Origin: Closterium sp. Naga37s-1
Taxonomy: Eukaryota > Streptophyta > Zygnematophyceae > Desmidiales > Closteriaceae
Assembly (NCBI GenBank): GCA_947471745.1
Contig: CANJKZ010000410.1
Location: 1,156,001 to 1,220,000, forward strand
DNA length: 64,000 nucleotides
Direction of reading: 5' to 3'
In this document: in pieces, positions 29,824 through 40,600 of the stretch
Layout: each line of letters starts with the position of its first letter
How positions within the stretch are numbered: the first letter of the stretch is position 1
Made by a program: the position numbers and the translations under genes
The notes under the pieces: generated by a model
The model's database searches: none
Told to the model about the DNA's origin: nothing
Seen by the model: only the letters and a program-made list of their open reading frames with translations

Positions 29824-32800
29824 TTAAGAAAGGTGGTCGATATCAGGCACATGTCGGCGAGAAAGATACTGCCGAAGTACCGAGTGCCCTTGTAGTGAGT
29901 CAGCCGGGACCCACGTGTCATCTTTGCTTGTGCGATCCACCCAGCGTAGCAGGAAGTCGACGTGGCGTCCGGCGGGGGTCGCACGAATGCGATGGTTCAA
30001 TATCTTCCAAGGTTGAAGCGTCGGATCTGCCACAGGTCGGACACTTGGCGCCTGGTGGGGTCGGGCGACGTCGGACGACTGCGGTGCCACGTAGTGGCGA
30101 AGTAAACTGACGTGGAAAGCGTCGTGGATTTTCCAGTCGTCCGGTAGGAGGAGTTTCGCAGTGACCGGTGTCAGCATCCGAATGATGCGAAAAGGTCCCA
30201 CGTAGCGGGGACGCAGTTTTGCAGGCTGGGGCAGCTTGAGGTTTTTCGTGTCCAGGAGGACCATTTGCCCGTCACGGAAGGGTAAATTCCGTCGATGTCG
30301 GTCGGCGTAGCGGCTAGCGGCCGTGTTAGCCTTCCGGATAAATTCCGCTGCTTTGTCGCGCGCTGCTTGTAGTTCCGAAACAAACTGCTGCGACCTTGGT
30401 ACCGGGTTGTCGGGAGTCGTTGACGAGGGTACTACCAGATCTATCCCGTAATCCAGGTAGAATGGCGACTGCTTGGTCGTTGCAGATGGGGCGTTATTGT
30501 ACGCAAACTCGAGCATGGAAAGGGAATCTTCCCACTTGGTGATGTCGGGGCAGTTCGTGCGAATCAACTGCTCCATTGTCTGGTTTGTCCTTTCTGTCTG
30601 TCCGTCGGTCTGTGGATGGTACGACGACGAAAACTGCAGGCGGGTGCCGTACTGTGCCCACGTCTCCTGCCAGAACTTCGACGTGAATTTTGGGTCGCGG
30701 TCGCTGATTATCGCCGACGGCAACCCGTGTAGTCGTACGATGGTCGAGATGAAGAGCTTTGCTGTTTCTTTGGCTGTGATCGTCGTGCGGCATGGTGCGA
30801 AATGCGCCATTTTCGTTAAGCGATCGACGACGACAAGTACCGAGTCGTTGCCACTTGCGCCAGCTGGCAGTCCTGTGACGAAATCCATTGTCACTTGTTG
30901 CCACGGTCGTTCGGGTGGCTCGAGGGGCTGTAGCAATCCAGCTGGGCGTTGGCGTGATGACTTCATTGCTTGGCAGGTCGGGCAGGCAGACACGTAGTGC
31001 TGCACGTCTGATGCCATGTCGGGCCAGTAATAATTCCGCTGCAGCAGCTTTAACGTTTTGTCGACGCCGAAATGCCCGGAGAGGTTGGAGTCGTGTACTT
31101 CCTGCGTCAGCAATTCTCGTAAGGGTCGGTAGGCAGGTACCCAAACTCGGTTGGTACCGACTTTTAGGTAGTAGCTGCTATGCGCCGTGGTGACCCCGTG
31201 GTGTTGATTGGTCCTGAAAAACCGGTCAATCCTGTAGCCATGCTTGAATAATCCTGTCAATAAGGGGTTAGAGTGGGCGATTAGTACTGCTGCGGTCTGC
31301 ATCGATGGTCGGGTCAGGGCGTCGGCGATGTTGTTGGCGCCCTTTTTGTACGTGATGGTGTAGCTGAAATTGGACTCGAGGTAGTCGAGCCACCGGATTT
31401 GTCGCGGGTTGAGTTGTGGTTGGCTGCGCATGTACTGTAATGACTTGTGGTCGGTTCGGACGGTGACGTCAGCTCCCGTGAGGTAACAGCGCCAGGTACG
31501 AAATGCATGCACGATGGCGAGCATTTCTTTGTCGTGGACCGGATAGTTGCGCTCGGGCGGCTGCATTTTTCTTGACTCGTACGCGATGGGTTGCAGCCCG
31601 TTGCCGAAGTCCTGTAGTAGCACAGCGCCCACGGCGAAATCGCTGGCGTCCGTCACGACTTCGAACGGTCGAGATGGATCTGCCAGCCGAAGCACCGGGG
31701 GTGAACTCAAAATTTTCTGCAGCTCGTTGAAGGCCAGTTGTTCTCTCTCCCCCCAACCAAATTGCACGCCCTTATGCAGAAGATCGGTTAACGGCCTGGT
31801 TACCCCCGCCATATTCGGTACAAAACGGCGGACGTAGTTAACGAAGCCGAGGAAACTCTGCAACTCCGTGATGTTCGTGGGCGGCTTCCACTCCGAAATC
31901 GCTTTTACTTTGCGAGGGTCAATTTTAATGCCCTCCCCTGAAACCACGTGCCCCAGGAACTCCAGCTCCGACTGTAAGAACTCACACTTAGAGCCCTTCG
32001 TAATCAGCCGGTTCTGCTGCAAGCGCCGGAACACCTCCTCTAAGTCCCGTAAATGCTGCTCCCGAGTCTTGCTGTACACCAGGATGTCGTCCAGGTAAAC
32101 GATAACTTTTTTGTCCAGCATGTCCCGAAACACCCCATTCATGGTGAGCTGGAAGGTCGAGGGTGCGTTCGTCAACCCGAACGGCATCACAGTGTACTCG
32201 TAACTGCCGTAGCGGGTGCAAAATGCAGTCTTCGGGCAGTCGTCGGCGAACACGCGAATTTGGTGGTAGCCACCTCGCAAATCGATTTTCGAGAAGAAGC
32301 GAGCCCCGCGAAGCTGATCCAGCAGGTCGTCCGCTCGTGGGATCGGGTAACGCGACTTGATCGTGACCCGGTTCAACGCTCGATAGTCGATGCACATGCG
32401 CAGGCCTCCATCCTTCTTCGGTGTGAACAGTATCGGGGCGGCGTATGGTGACGTGCTCGGCCGGATAAAACCCTTCGAAAGCAGATAATCCAGCTGTTTC
32501 CGCAACTCGTCGAGCTCCGGTTGGCTGAGCCGCCATTGTGACCGAACAGTTGGTTTTGCGCCTGGTTCCAGCTCGATCCTGTGGTCCTCTGGACGCTGAG
32601 GTGGCAGCCCGTCAGGCAGGTCATCCGCGAAAATTTCGGGATACCTCCGAATTATGCTCGCCACGTCGTTGGGTACAGCAGCGCAGAGTGTGTCGATGTC
32701 GGCGATTTTTTCGGAAGCCACCACCTCGTACAGCTGTACGGCGTAGCCTTGCGCTCCACGTTTTATCGCCCTCTTCATCGTTATCGCATTGACACGTGTT

Positions 32801-33417
32801 GTCATCGGCTCTGGCTCCGCCCATTTCGGAAGTGTCACGCGCCCCTTGTTGCACAACACCGTGATCGCCCCCGTCGTCCAGTCGATAGTCGGATTGAAAC
32901 GCTGTAGCCAATCTCGTCCCAGCAGCACATCGCAACCGTCCAGTGTTGTCGCCAGCATTCGCATTGAAAACCCGAAATTGTCGCCACACTTCATCCGAAT
33001 TTGTCGGACCTCGTCTTTTATCGCCAGCGGTGTCCCGTCCACCAGTCGTGCGTCAATCTCGGGCAGACACCTGTCCAGCTTGACCCCAATTTTTTTGGCC
33101 GTTGCCAGGTTGACGAGACTATGGCTCGCCCCACCGTCAACGAATAATTTTATTTTATATCCGTTAACCCTCCCCACGACCAGCACAGGGTGATCCACGT
33201 GTTCATCCACCTTATTCGTCCGGTTGCGGTCGATAGCCCGTATCGGTACCACCACTCGGTGTGGATGTTGATTGCCGGGCGACGGGGTCTCGTCAGTAGG
33301 TGGCCCGACTGCTACTGACTCGTCTCTTTTCCCGACCCCTCTCCGTCGTTCCTGTTTCCCTGTTTCAGCTTCGGGCAGTCCTTCCTCCAGTGGCCCGGTT
33401 GGTTGCAGTTGAAGCAC
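29824..33417 (-). CDS. Gypsy Pol: protease, RT, RNase H, integrase, chromodomain
   Basis: The frame is 1,197 codons counted from 33417. Protease has LFVDGGASHSLV (about 91-102). Reverse transcriptase spans about 300-480 with MCIDYRALN and the catalytic YLDD at 441-444. RNase H follows (VVTDASDFAVGAVL near 590). The integrase zinc motif is H775/H782 with C812/C815, and the core D845, D906, E942 has exact D,D(35)E spacing. A chromodomain (ILNHRIRATPAG, FLLRWVDRTSKDDTWVPADSL) lies at about 1139-1176, placing it in the chromoviruses, whose chromodomain guides integration to chromatin. The frame is intact. It begins inside the gag zinc-knuckle region in the -1 frame, so expression should need a frameshift and not a separate start codon. 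Confidence 0.95.
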   Translation of the reverse strand: MLQLQPTGPLEEGLPEAETGKQERRRGVGKRDESVAVGPPTDETPSPGNQHPHRVVVPIRAIDRNRTNKVDEHVDHPVLVVGRVNGYKIKLFVDGGASHSLVNLATAKKIGVKLDRCLPEIDARLVDGTPLAIKDEVRQIRMKCGDNFGFSMRMLATTLDGCDVLLGRDWLQRFNPTIDWTTGAITVLCNKGRVTLPKWAEPEPMTTRVNAITMKRAIKRGAQGYAVQLYEVVASEKIADIDTLCAAVPNDVASIIRRYPEIFADDLPDGLPPQRPEDHRIELEPGAKPTVRSQWRLSQPELDELRKQLDYLLSKGFIRPSTSPYAAPILFTPKKDGGLRMCIDYRALNRVTIKSRYPIPRADDLLDQLRGARFFSKIDLRGGYHQIRVFADDCPKTAFCTRYGSYEYTVMPFGLTNAPSTFQLTMNGVFRDMLDKKVIVYLDDILVYSKTREQHLRDLEEVFRRLQQNRLITKGSKCEFLQSELEFLGHVVSGEGIKIDPRKVKAISEWKPPTNITELQSFLGFVNYVRRFVPNMAGVTRPLTDLLHKGVQFGWGEREQLAFNELQKILSSPPVLRLADPSRPFEVVTDASDFAVGAVLLQDFGNGLQPIAYESRKMQPPERNYPVHDKEMLAIVHAFRTWRCYLTGADVTVRTDHKSLQYMRSQPQLNPRQIRWLDYLESNFSYTITYKKGANNIADALTRPSMQTAAVLIAHSNPLLTGLFKHGYRIDRFFRTNQHHGVTTAHSSYYLKVGTNRVWVPAYRPLRELLTQEVHDSNLSGHFGVDKTLKLLQRNYYWPDMASDVQHYVSACPTCQAMKSSRQRPAGLLQPLEPPERPWQQVTMDFVTGLPAGASGNDSVLVVVDRLTKMAHFAPCRTTITAKETAKLFISTIVRLHGLPSAIISDRDPKFTSKFWQETWAQYGTRLQFSSSYHPQTDGQTERTNQTMEQLIRTNCPDITKWEDSLSMLEFAYNNAPSATTKQSPFYLDYGIDLVVPSSTTPDNPVPRSQQFVSELQAARDKAAEFIRKANTAASRYADRHRRNLPFRDGQMVLLDTKNLKLPQPAKLRPRYVGPFRIIRMLTPVTAKLLLPDDWKIHDAFHVSLLRHYVAPQSSDVARPHQAPSVRPVADPTLQPWKILNHRIRATPAGRHVDFLLRWVDRTSKDDTWVPADSLQGHSVLRQYLSRRHVPDIDHLS
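33327..33333 (-). promoter_or_regulatory. Candidate -1 ribosomal frameshift heptamer GGGAAAA
   Basis: On the minus strand the gag frame reads TCG GGA AAA GAG, so the bases form a canonical X XXY YYZ slippery heptamer (G GGA AAA). The gag frame stops (TAG) four codons after AAA, and the -1 frame is the open pol frame. This is the layout used by many retroelements to make Gag-Pol. Confidence 0.6.
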
Positions 33418-33461
33418 GTGTTAGGTCCACGTCTCGGTGCATCCACCCCGTTGATTGTGGG

Positions 33462-34517
33462 CTAGCGCGGCGGTCCACGAAATTGAGTGCCCTCTCGGGA
33501 ACTCATTCTCGCCCATTGCATCAGCGCATCCGTTGATTCAGCCACCTGGACGGCATCGAGAAAGCCGCGTGGCCTCGCCCGTCGCACCTCGTACTGTACT
33601 TCGTACTTGAGGCCTGCGACATATCGGTCGAGTCGCTCCGCGTCGCTCATATCGTCCACTTGGTCAGCCAAATTGCAGAATGTTGCCGTGTAATCTTGGA
33701 CCGACGCCACCTGCTTCCAGGTGCGCAGCTTCATGCGAGCAGAATCCGAGGCGGATACATGCTCGAATCTGGTTCGCAGCGCGGCGCCCCACTCCGTCCA
33801 TGTGCGTATCGTGGCCACTCCGAAGATTGAAGTTGCCTGTTGCGTGACAGTTGTCCAGGTCCCGTCGTTCGCACGTGACATCCCTGCCGGAGTCCCCCCT
33901 GTCTGAAGAGTCCGCTTCCACCACTCCAACGCCGGCCCTCGTAACAGTGACACTGCAAAATTAATGCGGGTAGCATCGTCAGCAATTTGCGCAGCATTAA
34001 AGAATACCTCCACACCGAACAACCATGCCGACACAGTGACGGTTTTGTCGCTGGGGTTGAACGGGGGCGGGTTCGTCGGCTTTATTCTAACAGTTGTCGA
34101 GACTGTTGCTGCTGCATGCATCGGGGGCGCCACTGAAGCCATCACCGGGGTTGTCGCTATTGCCTGACGTGGCGTAGTCTGCGACTGTTGCCTCGGCGCC
34201 GCTCGTGTCTGTTGCTGCGGCTGTGACTGTTGTTCCTGCGTCCCTTGTGCTTGTTGCATCCGTGCCGTCCACTCATCTTCAGCGTCCAGCGAGTCCTGTA
34301 GCTCGCTAAGGACCTCGTCGTTAGGCGCGAAGCTGCTACTTGCTTCATCCACGGCGGCCGACTCCTGACGCGTTTCACCTCGCGTCTGGCGTAGCTCGGC
34401 GTTTTCCACCCTCAGGCGCTCCAACTCGTCAGACATAGTCTGCATGTTGGATTGCATCGCCCGAAAGTCCTGCAGAAACACGTCAAACTCTGCTTGCGTC
34501 ATATTTCGGAGACTCAT
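33462..34517 (-). CDS. Gypsy Gag, with a stop codon before its zinc knuckle
   Basis: I choose the ATG at 34517 (MSLRNMTQAEFDVF) because the longer frame from 34745 starts inside the LTR. A coiled-coil-like stretch (MQTMSDELERLRVENAELRQ) precedes a Gln-rich region and a retrotransposon Gag capsid segment (AWLFGVEVFFNA, INFAVSLLRGPALEWW, LADQVDDMSDAERLDRYVAGL). A TAG at 33464-33462 ends the frame. The same frame then continues open for 54 codons with a perfect CX2CX4HX4C zinc knuckle (CFNCNQPGHWRKDC, 33416-33375). The stop is either a mutation, a readthrough site or a base error. Confidence 0.88.
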   Translation of the reverse strand: MSLRNMTQAEFDVFLQDFRAMQSNMQTMSDELERLRVENAELRQTRGETRQESAAVDEASSSFAPNDEVLSELQDSLDAEDEWTARMQQAQGTQEQQSQPQQQTRAAPRQQSQTTPRQAIATTPVMASVAPPMHAAATVSTTVRIKPTNPPPFNPSDKTVTVSAWLFGVEVFFNAAQIADDATRINFAVSLLRGPALEWWKRTLQTGGTPAGMSRANDGTWTTVTQQATSIFGVATIRTWTEWGAALRTRFEHVSASDSARMKLRTWKQVASVQDYTATFCNLADQVDDMSDAERLDRYVAGLKYEVQYEVRRARPRGFLDAVQVAESTDALMQWARMSSREGTQFRGPPR

Positions 34518-34692
34518 CCTAGCGGGCAGCGGGTTAACAGCGATTTTTATGGTTTTGATGAAGGCGCAAACGCTATCAGTCGGAGCGAGATAATCGTATC
34601 TATCTCTCAGCCGACCGCTTTGCAGCCCACCAAACCTATCGCACCCCTGCACTAAAACTACCCCGGAAAGTGGAGGGTAACCTAGGAAAGTA

Positions 34693-34704
34693 GCTCTGAT
34701 ACCA
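34693..34704 (-). promoter_or_regulatory. Primer-binding site of the gypsy element
   Basis: Two bases inside the 5' LTR the minus strand reads TGGTATCAGAGC, an exact match to the complement of the plant initiator-Met tRNA 3' end. Confidence 0.92.
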
Positions 34705-34706
34705 AG

Positions 34707-34985
34707 TGTTATGAGTTGTGCGAAGGAAGAGTGCGCAGAATGCAATATCGCGGAAGTGATTACAACTACTGAGCAAACAACGAGGCCTAGGCATAATATA
34801 GCACAGCTAGCTAGGCCGAGGCCGCGGAGTCGCGCGAAGGCTGGGTGCAGGTTTGGGGTTGGGAAACCCGAAGGCGACGCGGGAGACGTTCGGAAGGCGA
34901 GGTCTTCGGACCGAGCCTGAATTCCGAAAGTTGGAATTGTACGCGTAAAAGATGCCTCAGTAAGGAATTAGTGAAATTCCTTACA
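34707..34985 (-). repeat. 5' LTR of the gypsy element
   Basis: 279 bp, nearly identical to 29533-29811. Its outer edge lies about 405 bp upstream of the start codon of the ACC-synthase-like gene, in the opposite orientation. Confidence 0.94.
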
Positions 34986-34990
34986 CAACT

Positions 34991-35390
34991 CATAACAACG
35001 GGCAACAGAACACGGTTACCCTGTATTAAGCGAGTTTAGCTCTCTAGGTCGCGGCAGCTGGTCCAAACAGGGTTACCATGTATTTAGCGAATCCATGCTC
35101 AGCGAGCTTCAAGCTGAACGCTGCCGTTTCGGTCGGGGCCTCACAGCAACCCAGCTGACCAGTGACGATGAGTTTATTTACTGGAATCGCGAGCGAGGCC
35201 GGTGCAGCTGCTTCTGCGATGCCGTAGTAGTACTTCGTCGTCAACTTTGGTGGTTTTTGGTTTCCTTAGGGATTCCCCTTCGACCGCAGCTTGTTTTTGC
35301 TCCACGAGTCATCCTTGCTGCCTGTGAGCAAGGCCATTACCGTTGTTACCTCGGTATCTTTGTAGCGCTGTAACGCCGTAACGAAGCATC
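34991..35390. other. Upstream region of the ACC-synthase-like gene
   Basis: About 400 bp between the gypsy insertion and the ATG at 35391. It contains two similar 21-bp blocks, GGTTACCCTGTATTAAGCGA at about 35014 and GGTTACCATGTATTTAGCGA at about 35073, 59 bp apart, which could be regulatory. No clear TATA box is seen. Confidence 0.4.
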
Positions 35391-37628
35391 ATGGGCGATC
35401 GCTTAACAGGAATCGCAATTGGCTCATCCGCGGTAGTGGCTGCTGGGCCGGTGTTCAATTGGATCCGAAGCGCTCTCGGACACGACTCGCGTGGTGTTAA
35501 AACGAACAGCAAAGGGGCGGCATCGAGCAGTTTCAGCTCCCACAAATCCAGCGACGACACGTGTCCCGGCCTCTCAAACCTCCCCGTAGCTTCTGCTTCT
35601 AAGGACGTCTCTAATCCCCTTTCTTCGGACAATGCCTTATTGTCGGATTCAGCAAATGACGCTGCCACGGAGGCGATCCGAGTCAATAGCAAGAGGGAAA
35701 TAGGTGACCTCTCGAGTCGCGGCGAGCGCGCTTTGGAGCCTATTCCCGGGTTGTACTATTTTTCGGCGTCTATGGAAACCGCTAAGGATATGTACTCATC
35801 GACGAGTAACCCTAACGGGTTTATTACACTGTCTATAGCGGAGAACATGCTCATGTTCGATTGGCTGCAGGTGCGTGTGACTGTTCTTGGAGGTGGCTAT
35901 ATAAGGGGGTGACTGTAACGAGAGCATGATGATTGAGAGTCCGGAAGAGAGGTAGATTGCAGCCTGCAGATTTGAAAAATTTCTGAGTGGATTGCACCGC
36001 ATGCCTGCAGTTTTGTGTTGCGACATTAGGTTGCTCGTCGTCCCCCCCACACCCCCTCTCCCCCCTCCCGCCCCTCCCCTTTCCCTCTTCTCCCCCCTCC
36101 CGCCCCTCCCCTTTCCCCCTTCTCTCCCCTCTTCGCCCCTCCCCTTTCCCCCTTCTCTCCCGTCTTCGCCCCTCCCCTTTCCCCCTTCTCTCCCCTCTTC
36201 GCCCCTTCCCCCCTTTCCCCGTCCCTCGTCCCCGTCCCCCTTCTCTCCCCCCTTCCCCTCCCCCCCAGGTGCCATTCCGCACCGTTTGTTCCGCAAACCC
36301 TCCCCTCCCCCTTTTTCCCCATACAGAAGAAGGCAAGAGGTGCTGCGCTACAGCCTTCTGCCGCGCTACAGCCTGCTGCCGTGCTACAGCCTTATCCACA
36401 CCCCCCACCCCCCACGCACCACCTCCCCCTTTCCCCCGTCCCCCCTTCCCCCTACCAGGAGAAGCTGACCAATCGTGCGCCGATAGAGCCCGAGGTAGCG
36501 CGCTACAACCCGGTTACGTCACGTCACAGGCAGGCTGCGACCCAACGTGATAATAGAAGTGTTTTGAGACGTCTCACGCTACAACCCGGTTATGTCACAG
36601 GCATGCTGCGGCTCAAGGCGGCTGTAAAAGTCTTTTGAGACGTCTCAAATCACGTCACAGGCAGGCTGCGGTTCAAGGCGGCTGTAGCGCACGTCGCTTG
36701 TCCCACTAAATCTCCTCCCCCCTTCTTCCCCCCGCACTCAACCCCCCCTTTCCCTCCACCCCCCCGTCCCCCCCTCCGCCCCCCCTCCTCCCCACCCCTC
36801 GCTCCACCCCTCGTCCCCCCCACCGCCTCTTCCCCCACCAAGAGAAGCTGGCGAAGCGTTCGCCGAGAGAGCCAGAGGTAGCGCGCTACAACAACCAGGT
36901 GTCGGGCATGCCATCGTCCACCTCCCTCTCTCCTCACCTCGTTCCGCCCTTGCCTCCCCCTTTCCTCCTCCGCCGCCACCTCCCCCCACCAGGAGAAGCT
37001 GGCGCAGCGAGAGCCGATAGAGCCGGAGGTGGCGCGCTACAACAACTAGGTGTCGGGCAGTTCCTTTCCCCACCTCTCCTCACCGTTTCCCCCCCCAACC
37101 CTCACCCCGTCCTTGCTCCCCCTTTCCCCTTATCAGGAGAAGCTGGCGAAGCGAGAGCCGATAGAGCCGGAGGTGGCGCGCTACAACCAGGTGTCGGGCA
37201 TGCCGCGGTTCAAGGCGGCTGTAGCGCACACCATGCAGCGCCTGCTGCTGCCGCGCTGCCCGGGACTTGTGAGTTGCAGTGATGTTTTGAGTTGACTCTA
37301 AGGCGCGCTACAACTGCTGCTGCCTCCCTGCCCTGGACTTTTGAGTCGCCTTGATGTGAATCGAGGGGTGCTGTGGGGGTGCGAGGCTGGCCTGGCGCAA
37401 TGCAATGCAGCGTGTGCTGCGAGCGACTACTGAGGTGACTTTTGAGTCCACGCAAAAGCCACCGTGTGTGTGTGTGGGCATGCTGTGGTGGAGTAATGCC
37501 ATCACTCCACTAGACATCCATCCATGCATGCATTCATGGATACACCACTTGAACTGTGCCTAGCCTGCCTTTCCTCAGTATCACGTGGGGTTAGCATCTA
37601 TGTATGGCCGGGACGAGTGCGCGGTAAC

Positions 37629-37662
<34 letters not shown>

Positions 37663-40600
37663 GCAATAATAATAATAATAATAAATATAAAAAAAACCTG
37701 CCCGTTGCGTGTCACGCTTTCCAATCCCACCATCATCCAGGTATCACCAGGCAACCTCTGTGTGGCGGCGGGCGGGAGTGAGCGCTACAGTCGAGCACCT
37801 GGCAGCAATATCACGTTCCCCCGAGAGTGACACTCTCGCTCCCCTCTCTCCCCTCACCACCATGCAGGTATCACCAGGCAACATCTGTGCAGCGGCGGGA
37901 GTGAGTGCTATAGTGGAGCACCTGGCGTACACCCTGTGTGATGCAGGCGAGGGTGTGCTCATCCCCGCTCCCTTCTACCCCGGCTTCATTGGCGACTTCC
38001 AGCTCAGGTGCGGTACGGTACTGCTAGGCTGGGATAGGATGGGTGGTGCAAGTGATGCATTACCATGATGCTGAAGTCTGTTAGCCTTTGAACCGGTGTG
38101 CTAATCCCTGCTCCCTTGTAACCCGGTTTCATTGGCGACTTCCTTCCAGCTCAGGTGCTGCTGGGTTGGGATGGGTTGACTCTGAGATGCTAGTCAGAGA
38201 TAGCCAGAGATAGTGTGAGAGAGAGAGAGATGCGTGCCTTGAGAGCACATACATGCATGCATGCACGCAGACGCAGGCATGCGCCGCGCACATGCGCACC
38301 CTACCCTCACACACGCATGCTCACACACATGCATGCACACTGTGGCATATCGGAAAACGTGCACACATGGACTCACACAGCCATGCATATAGTAATAGCA
38401 CCCTATGGGTATTGAAACTGTCACCTAGCCAACCCAGGGGGCTACCAATTCGTGCTGGAAGCAGCAGCAGCGAGGGGCGTATGCGTGCGAGCTATTGCGC
38501 TCACCAACTTCACCAACCCCACCAGTTCCCTCTTCTCCCCCACCTTCCCTTCCGGTTTTCCTCCTTCCCAACCCCCCTGTTTCTCGCTTCCATGCCTCCC
38601 CTTTCCTTCCTCCCTCCCTCCCCCTCCCCCCCTCCTTCATCCGGGGCTCCTACTCGCAGGAGCCGTGTGGAGATCATCCCTGTCACCATAGCAGACCAGC
38701 GTCTCTTCCAGCCCACACCGCAGGACTGCCAGTCCGCGCTGGAAGCAGCAGCAGCGAGGGGCGTGTGCGTGCGAGCCATCGTGCTCACCAACCCCACCAG
38801 CCCTACCAACCGCCCCAGTTCCCTCTCCCCCACTTCCCGTCCCGGTCCTCCACTTCCCCAACCCCCCTGGTTCTCGCTTCCCCACCTCCCTCTGTCCTTC
38901 CTCCCTCCCTCTCCCATCCCACCCCACTCGCAGAAACCGTGTGGAAATCGTCTCAGTCACCACAGCGGACCAGCGGCAGTTCCAGCCCACCCCCGAGGAC
39001 TGCCAATCCGCGCTGGAAGCGGCAGCAGCGAGGGGCGTGTGCGTGCGAGCCATCGTGCTCACCAACCCCACCAACCCGCACGGTTCTGTGTGGCCCGAAG
39101 CAGCGGTGGCGGCGCTGGTGGCGTGGGCGCTGCACGCGGGGCTGCATGTGATCTCGGACGATGTGTACGCCGCAACGGTTTTCGGGGATCATGCTCCGGG
39201 TGAGTGGATTTTGTTGAGTGCGCCAGGTGTGTGGGGGGAGGGTTTGCTGCTGGGGAGTGCGTGCGCGAGAGGGGAGGGAGGGAGGGTTAAGGCAATTGGA
39301 GTGAATGGACTGAGACTTGTCAGAAGTGAGTGAGGGACCAACCCCACCAACCCGCACAGGTCCGTGTGGCCCGAAGCAGCGGTGGCGGCGCTGGTGGCGT
39401 GGGCGCTGCAGGCGGGCCTGCATGTGGTTGCGGACGAGGTGTACTCTGCAACGGTGTTCGGGGGATGACGCACCCGGTGAGTTGATTCTGTTGAAGGAAG
39501 GCAGGGTTGCTATGCCAAGTGTATGGGTCGTCTGGGCTGGTGGCGTGGGCGCTGCAGGCGGGTCCGCACGTGGTTGCGGGCGACGTGTATGCCGCTTCGG
39601 TGTTCGGAGATGACGCACCGGGTGAGTGCGCGTGTGAGGCTGGCAGGGTTAGCGGGGTGCAGGCGGGTCCGCATGTGGTTGCGGACGATGTGTATGAAGC
39701 CTCGGTGTTTGGGGATGACGCACCCGGTGAGTTGATTTTATCGAAGGAAGAGTGGGTGGGTGCGCCCAAGTGTGTGGGGAGGATGCGCTGCAGGCAGGTC
39801 TGCATGTGATTGCGGACGATGGCTATGCCGCCGGCACACATGTCGCCTCGGTGTTTGGGGATGGCGCACCCGGTGAGTGCATGTGTGAGGGGATGATGTG
39901 ACGGGTGAGTGCATGTGTGAGGAAGACAGGGGTGAGGCCAGTGCGAGGTTGGGCAGGGGAAAAAGGCTGGGTGGAGTCCGGGGCGTGGGAGGGAGGGTGG
40001 GTGGGTCGTCTTGGCTGCTGGTGTGGGGGCTGCCGAAGGGTCTGCATGTGTACTCCGCATCGGTCTTGCGGAAGAAGGGTCCGTCCGCATCGGTCTTCGG
40101 GGATGACGTGCTGGGTTGGGTAAGTGTGTTAAGGGAAGGTGTGCCGGGTGATCCGTACCTCCCTGCCTCCCTCCCTTAGCCACCACCCTTCTTCCCTCCT
40201 TTCTCTCCCCTCCCCTCCCCGCCCCACCCCTCCCCGCCCCATCCCTCCCCGCCCCATCCCCGCCCCACCTCAACCCTCCCCTCTCCTCATCCCCCCCGCA
40301 ACACAGAGTTTGTGAGCGGGTTGGAGCTGGCAGAGAGGCTGGTGGCGGAGGGAAAGGCCTCTCGGGAGGAGGTGGACGCTACCCCCCACCCAACCTGCCT
40401 TACCCAACCCCACTGCACCCATCTCCGCCTCACCCCTTCCCACCTCTCTGTTCCCCTCCCCTGTCCTCCTCACCTCTTCCCAACACAGAGTTTGTGAGCG
40501 GGTTGGAGCTGGCAGAGCGGCTGGTGGCGGAGGGGAAGGCTTCTCGGGAGGAGGTGGATGCGAGGGTGCATCTGACGTACGGCATGAGCAAGGACTTCAC

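Larger units (their letters stand above)
29528..34990 (-). mobile_element. Full-length Ty3/gypsy chromovirus retrotransposon
   Basis: The element (29533-34985, 5.45 kb) has two 279-bp LTRs with TG/CA ends, which differ by one base that I can see (GGGCG against GTGCG near the left end). It is flanked by the 5-bp duplication CAACT (29528-29532 and 34986-34990). Gag, protease, reverse transcriptase, RNase H and integrase with a C-terminal chromodomain follow in gypsy order on the minus strand. A primer-binding site and a purine tract (AAGGGGGGGGGTAG just inside the 3' LTR) are present. One LTR difference indicates a young insertion. Confidence 0.95.

Noticed and set aside
35796-37073. Gly/Arg/Lys-rich minus-strand frames in 35796-37073
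   Set aside because: They are complements of the C-rich introns of the plus-strand ACC-synthase-like gene.
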